From: Polaribacter sp. Q13
GTDB taxonomy: Bacteria > Bacteroidota > Bacteroidia > Flavobacteriales > Flavobacteriaceae
Direction: 5' to 3'
Assembly (NCBI RefSeq): GCF_016858305.2
Contig: NZ_CP074436.1
Span: forward strand, 20,001 to 84,000
Length of the DNA: 64,000 bases
Under the pieces are notes generated by a model, which saw only the letters and a program-made list of their open reading frames with translations, did no database searches and had not been told where the DNA came from. Positions within the stretch are counted from its first letter, which is position 1, and each line of letters opens with the position of its first letter. Positions 18,035-27,062 of this stretch are shown one piece after another. Made by a program: the position numbers and the translations under genes.

Positions 18035-18397
18035 ATGAAAAATGTAACATTAGTTCTTGGCGCTTCAACAAATCCTAATAAATATTCTAATATTGCTATT
18101 AAAAGGCTCGTAGATAAAGAAATACCTGTTGCTGCTTTAGGAATAAGAAAAGGAACTGTATTAGGGGTTGTAATTGATACTGAAAAAAAAGAGTATAAAA
18201 ATATAGATACGGTTACTTTGTACCTAAACCCAAAAAATCAAGAAGCGTACTATGATTATATAATTGGATTAAAACCTAGAAGAGTAATTTTTAATCCTGG
18301 ATCTGAGAATGAGGAGTTTGTAAAACTTTTAGAGAAGAATTCTATAGAGGTAGAAGTTGCTTGTACATTAGTAATGTTAAGTATAGATCAATATTAA
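18035..18397 (+). CDS. CoA-binding protein (CoA_binding_2)
   Basis: A 120-aa Rossmann-fold protein of the YccU/CoA_binding_2 family. Seen: TLVLGASTNPNKYSNIAIKRL at the N terminus (the nucleotide-binding loop), a middle VTLYLNPKNQEAYYDYI, and PRRVIFNPGSENEEF near residue 78, where related proteins have the conserved PG(A/S)xN(E/P) turn, then EVACTLVML. The family binds CoA; the cellular role is not known. Single-gene unit with a good promoter. Confidence 0.85.
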   Translation: MKNVTLVLGASTNPNKYSNIAIKRLVDKEIPVAALGIRKGTVLGVVIDTEKKEYKNIDTVTLYLNPKNQEAYYDYIIGLKPRRVIFNPGSENEEFVKLLEKNSIEVEVACTLVMLSIDQY

Positions 18398-18399
18398 AA

Positions 18400-18724
18400 A
18401 GTAAATTATTAATGGCAAAATTTAATAAACTTATTAGCCAAAGCTGTATGTCTTTCGGGTGATACAAAGTCCAGAAATAATTTACACCTCCTTCTTTCAT
18501 TTTTTCTCAAGAGAAATCAGTACGTGCTGTAAAGTTTTTACTTAGATATTCAAAATTTTAATGAGCTGTATTTGTAATACAGAAGAAGTTAGTGAAGTAA
18601 GGATAGTAAAAATCAAGTTCAATTAACTTTTTTATAAGTTCTTCTATTTCTACTTTTGGGCAGGTGTTTAACGTTTCGTTGTATATTGAATTTATTTTAA
18701 CTGTTCGAAATAATAAATTATTAG
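18400..18724 (-). pseudogene. Decayed reading frame, unknown protein
   Basis: The 327-base gap between the CoA-binding gene and rnz contains one minus-strand frame that stays open for about 100 codons apart from two stops: TAA at about 18558 and TGA at about 18506. It reads TCPKVEIEELIKKLIELDF and YYPYFTNFF, then NFEYLSKNFTARTDFS after the first stop, and EKMKEGGVNYFWTLYHPKD after the second. The residue mix is protein-like and such a run is unlikely in DNA this AT-rich. I do not recognise the family, and there is no clear start. It could be the worn-down end of a lost gene. Confidence 0.4.
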
Positions 18725-19639
18725 TTATACTTTAAACACTTTTCCAGGTTCAGCTAAGTAAGTGTTTTTAAATATTTCTTGTGCTTCCTCTTTAAAAACG
18801 TTAATGTCTTTATATCTGCCAGAATAATGACCTATTATTAATTGCTTAGCGTTTGCTTGTTTTGCAATTTCAGCAGCTTGTTTTGTTGTAGCGTGTTTTG
18901 TCTTTTTTGCCAAGTCTTCTCTGTCTGCTAAAAAGGTAGCTTCATGGTATAATAAATCGACTTCTTTTATAAGAGGAACAATATCTGGTTTGTAACACGT
19001 ATCGCTACAAAAAGCAAAACTTAAAGGTTTTTCTGGCGGAATTGTTAATTCTAAATTAGAAACAACTTCTCCAGAAGGCAAAACTACATCTCTACCTGCT
19101 TTAATATTTAAATAATCGGCTTTATCAATTTCTGGATATCCACTAATATTTAACATGTTTAGCTTTCTAGATTTCTCTTTTTCTGTAAACAAATATCCGT
19201 TTGTATACACTCTATGAGTTAAAGGAATAGTGCGTACGGAAACCTTATCGTCTTCAAAAATAAGTTCACTTTCTTTAGAAGTTAACTCATGAAAAATCAT
19301 TTTATATTTTGCGTGAGATTGAGAAATTTTTAATTGTAATAAAGTAACTTCTTTTATGCCTTTTGGGCCATAAATATGGAGTTCTTTTTCTCTATTTAAA
19401 ATTCCGAAAGTAGCTAATAATCCAACCAATCCATAAAAATGATCACCATGTAAATGTGTTATAAAAATATGATTGATTTTAGAAAAACCAACTTTATATT
19501 TTCTCATCTGACGCTGAGTACCTTCACCACAATCAATTAAAAAATGGCTATTGTTAATTTCCAAATACTGTGAAGTAGGAAAAGCGTTTATTCTAGGTGT
19601 TGCAGAATGACAACCTAATATGGTTAGGGTTATGCTCAT
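18725..19639 (-). CDS. rnz: Ribonuclease Z
   Basis: Zinc endonuclease of the metallo-beta-lactamase fold that trims tRNA 3' trailers, 304 aa (long bacterial RNase Z length). The zinc motif reads His62-Leu-His64-Gly-Asp66-His67 in FITHLHGDHFYGLVGLL. PLTHRVYTNGYLF follows near residue 138, then the FAFCSDTCYKPDIVP motif near 213, HEATFLADREDLAKKTKHATTKQAAEIA near 235, and LIIGHYSGRY near 272. It overlaps the upstream T9SS-domain gene by four bases (ATGA), so the two are translationally coupled. Last gene of the pyrR-pyrB run. Confidence 0.95.
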   Translation of the reverse strand: MSITLTILGCHSATPRINAFPTSQYLEINNSHFLIDCGEGTQRQMRKYKVGFSKINHIFITHLHGDHFYGLVGLLATFGILNREKELHIYGPKGIKEVTLLQLKISQSHAKYKMIFHELTSKESELIFEDDKVSVRTIPLTHRVYTNGYLFTEKEKSRKLNMLNISGYPEIDKADYLNIKAGRDVVLPSGEVVSNLELTIPPEKPLSFAFCSDTCYKPDIVPLIKEVDLLYHEATFLADREDLAKKTKHATTKQAAEIAKQANAKQLIIGHYSGRYKDINVFKEEAQEIFKNTYLAEPGKVFKV

Positions 19640-19956
19640 CTAATAACAAGTCGTTTAGATATGGTTTTCTTTTTGTCTTGTATGCTATAAATATACATAC
19701 CATTAGGCAAATCGTTTTTATAAAAAGGAATATTGTTTTTACCCGGTTTTGTTTGAATACTTTTTCTGAAAACAGTTTTTCCTAATACATTTTTGACGGT
19801 AAAATAAATAGTCGATTTTGAGTCTGATGAAAAACTAATTTTGGTAGTATTTGTAAAAGGATTTGGAGCAGCAGATAAACCATCAATAGAGTTTTCCTGA
19901 GAAAAAACTATAGAAGTACAACTTAAAAATAATATAAAAAGTAGTTTTTTTACCAT
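19636..19956 (-). CDS. Mini T9SS type A sorting-domain protein
   Basis: A 106-aa protein that is almost only an export signal plus a secretion tag. The signal peptide is at 1-19 (MVKKLLFILFLSCTSIVFSQ). From about residue 27 it is a type A C-terminal sorting domain: AAPNPFTNTTKISF, YFTVKNVLGKTVF, NNIPFYKNDLPNGMYIYSI and the end KTISKRLVIR. In known T9SS cargo this tag sits behind a large enzyme or adhesin, but none is present here. The gene overlaps rnz and follows the STAS-like gene by 11 bases. It may be the remnant of a larger cargo gene or a small surface protein in its own right. Confidence 0.8.
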   Translation of the reverse strand: MVKKLLFILFLSCTSIVFSQENSIDGLSAAPNPFTNTTKISFSSDSKSTIYFTVKNVLGKTVFRKSIQTKPGKNNIPFYKNDLPNGMYIYSIQDKKKTISKRLVIR

Positions 19957-19967
19957 TTGCTTTTTGT

Positions 19968-20300
19968 TTAAAATCCTAGTTCCCTTTCCATAGCTTCCAT
20001 TTCTATTACATCTATTGCTTCTTGCAAAGTAGGAGTAATGTTAAAGTTTTCTGGAAAATCGTCTATATTAATACTAGAATTTACTATTACAAATGATGTG
20101 CCATTTTCCTTTTTTTGAGCTGCTATTCTCAAAAATAGTGAAAAATCTTTTATTGAAGCGTTAATGTTGTCTGAAATTTGTATGATAATATGTTCTTTAC
20201 TCCTTTTTTCTTCTTCAATTAAGAAAGAATTGTAAAATTCGGTAAATGATTTTTCATCACTTAAAATAAGTGTATAGGTGTCTTTTTTGTCTATTTTCAT
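19968..20300 (-). CDS. STAS-like small protein
   Basis: A 110-aa cytosolic protein with the beta-alpha pattern of STAS/anti-sigma-antagonist domains: FTEFYNSFLIEEEKRSKEHI, IIQISDNINASIKDFSLFL (beta strand then helix), GTSFVIVNSSINIDDFPENF, and the final TPTLQEAIDVIEMEAMEREL. The fold assignment is inferred from pattern and from its recurring position beside rnz and pyrB in flavobacteria. The phosphorylatable Ser of classical SpoIIAA proteins is not obvious, so signalling by phosphorylation is uncertain. Confidence 0.65.
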   Translation of the reverse strand: MKIDKKDTYTLILSDEKSFTEFYNSFLIEEEKRSKEHIIIQISDNINASIKDFSLFLRIAAQKKENGTSFVIVNSSINIDDFPENFNITPTLQEAIDVIEMEAMERELGF

Positions 20301-20341
20301 TATTACAGATTTAGTACAGCGATCTTAAACTTCGTTTAGAT

Positions 20342-21271
20342 TCATCTCTTAACTTGTTGTGCTAATAAATAAATAACGGCCATTCTTACGGCAACTCCGT
20401 TTTCTACTTGGTTTAATATAATAGATTGATCAGAGTCGGCAACATCACTTGTAATTTCTACACCACGGTTTATAGGTCCTGGGTGCATAATCACAATTTT
20501 CTTGCCAAGGTTGTCTAAAATTTCTTGATTAATTCCAAAAAGTTGGGTGTATTCTCTCGTAGAAGGAAAATATTTAATATCCATTCTTTCGTTTTGAACA
20601 CGTAAAACATTGGCAACATCGCACCATTCTAGAGCTTTTTTTAGATTGGTTTCTACTTTTACTCCTAAACTAGAAATGTATTTAGGAATTAACGTTGTTG
20701 GGCCACAAACTCTTACTTCTGCACCTTGTAATTGTAATGCAAAGATGTTAGATAGTGCTACTCTAGAGTGTAAAATATCACCAACAATTACAATTTTTTT
20801 ACCTTTTACGCTTCCTAATTTTTCTCGAATAGAATAAGAATCCAATAAAGCCTGTGTTGGGTGTTCATGCGTTCCGTCACCTGCGTTTACTATTTTAGCA
20901 TCTACATGTCTAGATAGAAAAACACCGGCACCAACACTTGCATGTCTCATTACAACAATATCTACTTTCATTGCTAAAATATTGTTTACGGTATCAATGA
21001 GAGTTTCTCCTTTTTTTACAGAAGATTGCCCTGCAGAAAAATTAATTACATCTGCAGAAAGTCGTTTTTCTGCCAATTCGAAACTTAGTTTGGTACGCGT
21101 ACTGTTTTCAAAAAACAAGTTAGCAATGGTAATATCTCTAAGAGAAGGTACTTTTTTTATAGGTCTGTTAATTACCTCTTTAAAATGATCTGCAGTTCTA
21201 AAAATAAGATCAATATCAGTTTCTTTTAGATACTTTATTCCTAATAAATGTTCTACACTTAATTCTGACAT
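20342..21271 (-). CDS. pyrB: Aspartate carbamoyltransferase, catalytic chain
   Basis: Second step of pyrimidine synthesis: carbamoyl phosphate plus aspartate gives carbamoyl aspartate. 309 aa, normal for the catalytic chain. Seen: the carbamoyl-phosphate loop FFENSTRTKLSFELAEKRL near residue 55, the catalytic-loop Ser/Lys segment INFSAGQSSVKKGETL near 77, VMRHASVGAG near 107, DGTHEHPTQALLD near 133, VGDILHSRVALSN near 163, and PGPINRGVEI near 270. It starts two bases after pyrR stops. No pyrI gene is next to it, as usual when PyrR controls expression. Confidence 0.96.
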   Translation of the reverse strand: MSELSVEHLLGIKYLKETDIDLIFRTADHFKEVINRPIKKVPSLRDITIANLFFENSTRTKLSFELAEKRLSADVINFSAGQSSVKKGETLIDTVNNILAMKVDIVVMRHASVGAGVFLSRHVDAKIVNAGDGTHEHPTQALLDSYSIREKLGSVKGKKIVIVGDILHSRVALSNIFALQLQGAEVRVCGPTTLIPKYISSLGVKVETNLKKALEWCDVANVLRVQNERMDIKYFPSTREYTQLFGINQEILDNLGKKIVIMHPGPINRGVEITSDVADSDQSIILNQVENGVAVRMAVIYLLAQQVKR

Positions 21272-21273
21272 AA

Positions 21274-21813
21274 TTATTTTGATTCTATGTAAACTGCGTC
21301 TTTTTTATGCGTTTCTTTCCAAGTAACCAACACTTTTTCGAGGTTAATAGCGTCTACTTGTCTACCTCTATAATTTGGTTGTATTGGTAAATGCCTACTA
21401 AAACGTCTGTCTATTAATACTAATAATTCAATGTTATCTGGTCTTCCATAGGCTTGCATTGCAGTTAATGCAGCTCTAACACTTCTACCAGAATACAAGA
21501 CATCGTCAATAATTACTACATTTTTACCTTCAATAATAAAGTCCATTTCAGTTGCTGTAGCTGCTAAAGGAGCATCTCTTCTTCTAAAATCGTCTCTGTA
21601 AAAGGTAATATCTAATAGTCCTAATTGTAAGTCTTTAACGTTATAAGTTGTTTTTAATAAATCGGCTAATCTATTAGCTAAAAAACTACCTCTTGGTTGT
21701 AAACCTATTAATACGGTATTAGAAAAATCGTTATGATTTTCGATTAACTGACAAGCCAATCGATGTAAAATTATTTCAATATCCTTTGAGTTAAGTAAGT
21801 TTTTTTTGCTCAT
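21274..21813 (-). CDS. pyrR: PyrR pyrimidine regulator / uracil phosphoribosyltransferase
   Basis: A 179-aa bifunctional protein: in other bacteria PyrR binds pyr mRNA to cause attenuation and has weak uracil phosphoribosyltransferase activity. The start MSKKNLLNSKDIEIIL at 21813 gives the normal length; an ATG 14 codons upstream would add an unusual leader. Seen: GLQPRGSFLANRLADLL near residue 40, RRDAPLAATATEMDF near 78, the PRPP-binding motif VVIIDDVLYSGRSVRAAL near 99, and a basic surface RRFSRHLPIQPNYRGRQVDA near 138. First gene of the run with pyrB. I did not identify a PyrR-binding RNA or attenuator in the leader. Confidence 0.93.
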   Translation of the reverse strand: MSKKNLLNSKDIEIILHRLACQLIENHNDFSNTVLIGLQPRGSFLANRLADLLKTTYNVKDLQLGLLDITFYRDDFRRRDAPLAATATEMDFIIEGKNVVIIDDVLYSGRSVRAALTAMQAYGRPDNIELLVLIDRRFSRHLPIQPNYRGRQVDAINLEKVLVTWKETHKKDAVYIESK

Positions 21814-22092
21814 AAAGAAAGCTATCAATTTAGCTTGATAGTTATTGAAAATCAAAATTAATGTAAATTAATGTATGTGCAAAATAAAATGAGACTCGAA
21901 TTGTAATTTTTACAATAGATTTATAAGAAAAGAACTATTTAATAGTAGTTTTAAGTACGTAGAAGTCTTGTTTTTTTAAGTGATTTTTAGTTGATTTTGA
22001 TGTTAATTAAATTGTTGAAAACAAAAAAACCTAAATACTTTGAATCTTAGGAGTTGTAGTACCTTTAATAAACTAATTCAAATCTCATAGTT

Positions 22093-23463
22093 ATGTCTCT
22101 CTTAAAGTTTGAATCGATGCTAAAAACCAACGCAGTTTATTTTTTTGATTTGGTAGAGTTCGAAGAAATAATTGTGCATTATTTAGACGCAGGTAAACAT
22201 GCTTTGGCTAAAAAAGCAGTAAAACTTGGGCTGCAACAACATCCTGCTTCCGTAGATTTAAAATTACTGCAAGTAGAGATTTATGTTTTTGAGGATGAAT
22301 TAGATAAAGCTTCTATGTTGTTGAAAATTATTGAGCGCTTAGAGCCTAATAATGATGAAGTTTTTATACAAAAAGCAACCATTAGTTCTAAGCAAGGAAA
22401 TCATAAAGAAGCCATAGAATTATTAAAAAAAGCCTTAACATTTACAGATGATAAGGTAGATGTGTGGTCTCTTTTAGGAATGGAATATTTGTATTTAGAC
22501 GACTTTAAAAATGCACGTTTAACCTTTATAAAATGTGTGCATGTAGATTTTGAAGATTATTCTGCGCTGTATAATGTGGTGTATTGTTTTGATATGGAGC
22601 AAGAACATGCTGCTGCAATTACCTATTTAAATGCTTATGTAGATATTAATCCATATTGCGAAGTTGCGTGGCATCAATTAGGAAGACAATATTTTATTTT
22701 AGAAAAATATAAAGAAGCATTAAATGCTTTTGATTATGCTGTTATAATTGATGAGTCTTTTATTGGAGGTTATTTAGAAAAAGCAAAAACATTAGAACAA
22801 TTAGGGAGTTATAAAGAAGCTATAGATAATTATCTAATTACTTTAGAATTAGATGACGCAACAGCTTTTGTGTACCTAAGAGTAGGAGAGTGTCATGAAA
22901 AATTACTAAATTTTGATAAAGCGATTTCTTTTTATAAAAAGGCGGTTCACGAAGATCCTTTATTAGATAAAGGTTGGATGTTATTAACCAATTTATATTA
23001 TCTAGAAGAAAACTATCAAAAAGCAGCATATTACATCTCTAAAGCGTTAAAAATAGAAGAAGATAATTCTTTGTATTGGAGACAATATGCAGAAATTAAT
23101 CTTAAACTTAATTTTTATGAAGAAGCTGTGACTGGTTTCGAAAAATGTTTAGATTTAAATGATGATTCCTTAGAAATATTTATAGGTTTAGCAGATGTAT
23201 TATCTTTTTTAGGCGAATTTAATGATGCTCTTAATACTTTAATTAAAGCGCAAAAAGTGTATAAAAATGCAGCTGAAATTGCGTATAGATTGTCAGGGTT
23301 GTTTTTTATTCTGAATAAAGAAAAATACGGATTTGATCATCTAATAGCAGCTTTAAAAATAGATTACGATTATAATATCGTTTTAAAAGAATTGTACCCA
23401 ATTGTGTATGATAATAAAAAAGTACAAAAGCTTTTAGTTGATTTTAAAAAAGCGATGGAATAA
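22093..23463 (+). CDS. TPR-repeat protein
   Basis: A 456-aa soluble protein built almost entirely of tetratricopeptide repeats, about ten 34-residue units from residue 35 onward. Examples: HALAKKAVKLGLQQHPASVDL, NHKEAIELLKKALTFTDDKVD, YKEALNAFDYAVIIDESFIGG, YKEAIDNYLITLELDDATAFV, FDKAISFYKKAVHEDPLLDKG, YQKAAYYISKALKIEEDNSLY and YEEAVTGFEKCLDLNDDSLE. No signal peptide or membrane segment is visible. TPR proteins are binding scaffolds; no partner can be named. It is a single gene, divergent from pyrR. Confidence 0.9.
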   Translation: MSLLKFESMLKTNAVYFFDLVEFEEIIVHYLDAGKHALAKKAVKLGLQQHPASVDLKLLQVEIYVFEDELDKASMLLKIIERLEPNNDEVFIQKATISSKQGNHKEAIELLKKALTFTDDKVDVWSLLGMEYLYLDDFKNARLTFIKCVHVDFEDYSALYNVVYCFDMEQEHAAAITYLNAYVDINPYCEVAWHQLGRQYFILEKYKEALNAFDYAVIIDESFIGGYLEKAKTLEQLGSYKEAIDNYLITLELDDATAFVYLRVGECHEKLLNFDKAISFYKKAVHEDPLLDKGWMLLTNLYYLEENYQKAAYYISKALKIEEDNSLYWRQYAEINLKLNFYEEAVTGFEKCLDLNDDSLEIFIGLADVLSFLGEFNDALNTLIKAQKVYKNAAEIAYRLSGLFFILNKEKYGFDHLIAALKIDYDYNIVLKELYPIVYDNKKVQKLLVDFKKAME

Positions 23464-23559
23464 CTTTTTCTGAGACTTAATTTCTAATAAATTTCAAATT
23501 TATTTTATCCTATGCAACGGATATAACTATTTGTTGATTTTAGCTTTACCCAATGTTTT

Positions 23560-24831
23560 TTATTCATTTTTTTTATAAAAAATTTCCAATAAAAAACAGA
23601 AAGCAATAATTCCTAAAGCAATAAATACATCAAATTTATTAACGGAATATTGTTGAATAAGTAGGGCTATCATTGCTGTAAAACATAAGATAGCGCCTAA
23701 AAGAGGAATACTCTTTTTACTTCCTGTTTCTTCAGATAATTTAAAACCACTATAGTTTACAACGGCAAAAATAAATAGAAAACCAACACTACCAGCAGTT
23801 GAAATGCTTTCTAATTTTAAGGTATTTACTAATACTAATGTGGCAATTGCTGTTATAAATAAGCCAATTGGTTGGTTCCATAATTTGTGTGTAAATTCTT
23901 TAGGAAGTTCATCATCTTCTGCAATTTCATAATTTACTTCGCTTCCTCCATAAAGTGAAGCATTTATTGCAGAAAAAGTAGAAATTAGTGCTGCAATAGT
24001 AATAATTGTAAATCCAGGTTTACCTAACATGGGTTTTGCCGCTTCTGCTAAAACATAATCTTGTGCGGTTGCAATTACATTAAAATCTAACGAGCCAACG
24101 GTAATTGCAGCAATAATTATATATAGAAAGATTACAAAAAGAACGGACCAATAATAAGCTCGTGGAATATTTACTTTTGGGTTTTCTATATCAGGAGCAG
24201 CATTGGCAATCAATTCAAAACCTTCGTAGGCTACAAAAATTACCATTCCTGCAGTAACTAGTTTAAAAGGAGATTCCCAATAAGCTGGTGATAATTGTTC
24301 TAAATGTGTGTTTCCAAACAATCCATAAACACCAAAACCCACAAAAGATAATAAGATTATCAACTTTATAATAACAGCATACGCTTCTATTTTTCCAACA
24401 ACAGAAATACTATAATAATTAATTGCAGTAGCAATAATTACAATTGCAGAAGCATAAACATGCGTGTCTATAACTTTGTTACTAGTTAATTCAAATAAAT
24501 TTGGGGCATAAGAACCAAAAGCAGAAGCGTATAAAGCTAACATAATAATATAACTTGCCCAAAGTAAATTATTTATTCCTCCACTAAAAACGCCAACTCC
24601 AAAACCTTGGTTTATAAACTTAACAGTTCCACCTCTGTCTGGATATTTTAGAGATAATTTTACGTAGCTATAAGAAGTTATCAAAGCAATAAAACCTGCA
24701 ATTAAAAAAGAAATGGGAGTGCCTCCTTTTGCCAAGGCGACTGCCAATCCTAGTACTGCGAAAATTCCACCACCAACCATTCCTCCAATTCCAATGGAAA
24801 TAGCTTCTTTTAAATCTATTTTAGTGCTCAT
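23560..24831 (-). CDS. APC-family amino acid permease
   Basis: A 423-aa inner-membrane transporter with about twelve hydrophobic segments. The N-terminal signature IGIGGMVGGGIFAVLGLAVA (residues about 12-31) is the unwound first helix of the amino acid-polyamine-organocation superfamily. GMVIFVAYEGFELIANAAPDIENPKVNIPRA near 190-220 is the conserved helix 6 region. The substrate cannot be read from sequence. Neighbours are monocistronic; the M28 peptidase upstream on the same strand releases amino acids, so a shared role in peptide use is possible. Confidence 0.88.
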   Translation of the reverse strand: MSTKIDLKEAISIGIGGMVGGGIFAVLGLAVALAKGGTPISFLIAGFIALITSYSYVKLSLKYPDRGGTVKFINQGFGVGVFSGGINNLLWASYIIMLALYASAFGSYAPNLFELTSNKVIDTHVYASAIVIIATAINYYSISVVGKIEAYAVIIKLIILLSFVGFGVYGLFGNTHLEQLSPAYWESPFKLVTAGMVIFVAYEGFELIANAAPDIENPKVNIPRAYYWSVLFVIFLYIIIAAITVGSLDFNVIATAQDYVLAEAAKPMLGKPGFTIITIAALISTFSAINASLYGGSEVNYEIAEDDELPKEFTHKLWNQPIGLFITAIATLVLVNTLKLESISTAGSVGFLFIFAVVNYSGFKLSEETGSKKSIPLLGAILCFTAMIALLIQQYSVNKFDVFIALGIIAFCFLLEIFYKKNE

Positions 24832-24897
24832 TTTTTTATGTAGATTTTTTTAAAGGTAACCACTTAGAGGTTCTTATCGTTTTATCTTTAATAAAAT

Positions 24898-25932
24898 TTA
24901 TTCTTTTGTTGCTTTATCAACAACCAACCTTGTATTTCTATTAGCAACTTCCCAAGCTGTATAAAAAACCAAACGAGTTCTTTTTGCTAACAAATCGTAT
25001 TCAATTTTATCTGGTGTATCAGTGGGTTTGTGGTAATCTTCATGTGTACCGTTAAAATAAAAAATAACAGGTATATTATGTTTTGCAAAGTTGTAATGAT
25101 CAGATCTGTAATAAAAACGATTTGGGTCATTTTCATCATTATAGGTGTAATCTAAATTAATGTTGGTATATTTTGTATTTGCATTTTCAGAAATTTGATG
25201 AAGCTCAGTACTCAATTTATCTGCACCAATTAAATATACATAATTAGAATCTGTTTTGTGTAAATCATCAACTCTACCAATCATATCAATATTTAAATCA
25301 CAAACAGTATTTGCTAGCGGAAATATTGGGTTTTCTGTATAGTATTTAGAACCTAATAATCCTTTTTCTTCACCTGTAACATGTAAAAACAAAATAGATC
25401 TTTTAGGTCCTTTACCTGCTTTTACTGCTGTTTGAAACGCTTTTGCAATTTCTAAAATAGCCATGGAACCAGAACCATCATCATCGGCTCCATTGTAAAT
25501 TTGTCCATTTTTTATGCCTTCATGGTCTAAATGTGCAGAAATTACAACTATTTCATCGGGCTTTTCGGTTCCTTTTATAAACGCTAAAACATTTTCGGAA
25601 TCTTTGTATTTACCACGACGTGTATTTTTATTAATCCAATCAGCAGGCACTTTTTGGTAATAATTATCACCTCCTAAACCAGAAGAGATTCCTTTAGCAA
25701 CATAAAAGTTTTTTAAAAATTCAATTGCTTTTTTCTGTCCAGGTTCTCCCGTATTTCTACCTTCAAACTCATCTGAAGCAAAAATGTATAAATTGGTTTT
25801 TAAGTCTTCTGCTGTAATTGTTGCTGCATATTTAGCAGCATAATCAGTGTTTACATCTTCTTTAGAAGTATTTTGACTAGAGCTACATGCTATAAAAAAG
25901 AAAAGACCAAATGTGTAAAGGATGTTTTTCAT
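24898..25932 (-). CDS. M28-family aminopeptidase lipoprotein
   Basis: A 344-aa zinc exopeptidase anchored as a lipoprotein: MKNILYTFGLFFFIAC places the lipid-bearing Cys at 16. Dinuclear-zinc ligands are visible in VVISAHLDHEG near residue 133, YNGADDDGSGSMAILEIAKAF near 147, LHVTGEEKGLLGSKYYTENP near 184 (with the general-base Glu), NIDMIGR near 215, and YRSDHYNFAKHNIPVIFYFNG near 275. FEGRNTGEPGQKKAIEFL is the usual M28 N-terminal cue. It trims amino acids from peptides in the periplasm or at the surface. Confidence 0.92.
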   Translation of the reverse strand: MKNILYTFGLFFFIACSSSQNTSKEDVNTDYAAKYAATITAEDLKTNLYIFASDEFEGRNTGEPGQKKAIEFLKNFYVAKGISSGLGGDNYYQKVPADWINKNTRRGKYKDSENVLAFIKGTEKPDEIVVISAHLDHEGIKNGQIYNGADDDGSGSMAILEIAKAFQTAVKAGKGPKRSILFLHVTGEEKGLLGSKYYTENPIFPLANTVCDLNIDMIGRVDDLHKTDSNYVYLIGADKLSTELHQISENANTKYTNINLDYTYNDENDPNRFYYRSDHYNFAKHNIPVIFYFNGTHEDYHKPTDTPDKIEYDLLAKRTRLVFYTAWEVANRNTRLVVDKATKE

Positions 25933-26163
25933 AAATTAGGTTGAATAAAGTTTGTAAGATGTAATATTATAATAAAATGATTTGATTGTCCGTAAAGCAA
26001 CATAACGCTGTAAATGACCTAATTATAGAACTTTTTTATACTGCGTTAATTTGTAAAATCTACAGGGAAATTTTTCAAAATGCTAAAACTATTTTTGTAC
26101 TGATGTTTACTTTTTTTACAAGTATTACAAATTACGGATATATGAGTAAAATAAACATCAAAC

Positions 26164-26961
26164 TTAACTTTTGTTAATTACAAATTGTTGTAAGGTTTTG
26201 TTAAAGTTAACAAGTTCTTTAGGAAATAAAGTATCAAAAGCATTATTATTAATTAATTCTTTTGGAGTGCCAAAATGAACGGTGTTTTCTGTTAAAAGCA
26301 TTACTTCATCTGCCAACTGAATAGATAAATTAATTTCGTGAGATGATATAATAACGGTTTTATTGGTGTCTGCAACTAACTTTTTTAACAATGAAAATAT
26401 TTTAATGGTATGATGCATGTCTAAATGTGCCGTTGGTTCATCTAAAATAATAATTTCGGTGTCTTGCGCTAACGCTCTAGCTATAAGAACCCTTTGTAAT
26501 TGACCATCGCTTAATTCGTAAAAACGATTGTTTTTTAAATGTTCAATTTCTGTTTGTCGTAATGCTGTATCTACTTTTTCTTTGTCTTTGTCAGAAAGTT
26601 TATCAATCCAATTGGTGTAGGGTTGTCTGCCCAATGCAATTAACTCGTAAACGGTTAGTTGGCTCTCAGGCAATCGTTCTGTCAATACCAAGCTTAATTG
26701 TGTAGAAAGTTCTTTTTCGCTAAGGTTTTCTAAGTTTTTCTGATGAATAAATACAGCTCCAGAAATAGGCTTCTGAACTTTAGAAAGAGTTCTTAATAAA
26801 GTAGATTTTCCGATTCCGTTTTTACCTAAAACCGTTACTAATTTTCCTTTTTCAATTTCTAAATTGATGTTGGAAGCAATAATTTTGGAGTTCTTTTTTT
26901 GCTGATAACCTATGGATAGATTTTCAGTTTTAAGGATGATATGTATATTTTTTAGTTTCAA
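26164..26961 (-). CDS. FecE-type iron/cobalamin ABC ATPase
   Basis: 265 aa, the cytosolic ATPase of an ABC importer for siderophore, haem or cobalamin. Walker A is LGKNGIGKSTLLRTLS near residue 46, the Q-loop region VLTERLPESQLTVYELIALGRQPYTNW near 92, the signature LSDGQLQRVLIARAL near 148, Walker B IIILDEPTAHLDMHH near 171, and the H-loop VIISSHEINLSIQLAD near 203. GRQPYTNW is typical of the FecE/BtuD group. Its permease lies 101 bases upstream on the same strand; no substrate-binding protein gene is next to the pair. Confidence 0.9.
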   Translation of the reverse strand: MKLKNIHIILKTENLSIGYQQKKNSKIIASNINLEIEKGKLVTVLGKNGIGKSTLLRTLSKVQKPISGAVFIHQKNLENLSEKELSTQLSLVLTERLPESQLTVYELIALGRQPYTNWIDKLSDKDKEKVDTALRQTEIEHLKNNRFYELSDGQLQRVLIARALAQDTEIIILDEPTAHLDMHHTIKIFSLLKKLVADTNKTVIISSHEINLSIQLADEVMLLTENTVHFGTPKELINNNAFDTLFPKELVNFNKTLQQFVINKS

Positions 26962-27062
26962 AGTTTCAAAGTTTCAGGGTGGCAGATTTACAAAGTTCAG
27001 CTTGTTTGCTTACAGCTTTTTAACGCTGTAACTTTGTGGCTATTTTTAACTTTGCCACTTAA
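26962..27062. repeat. AAAGTT(T/A)C repeat array, copy 1
   Basis: Short spacer made of CAAAGTTT/ACAAAGTT words with GTAACTTTG and AACTTTG words at its other end, between the FecCD and FecE-type genes. It belongs to the array type also seen at 28772, 34196, 34664 and 40036. Confidence 0.5.
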
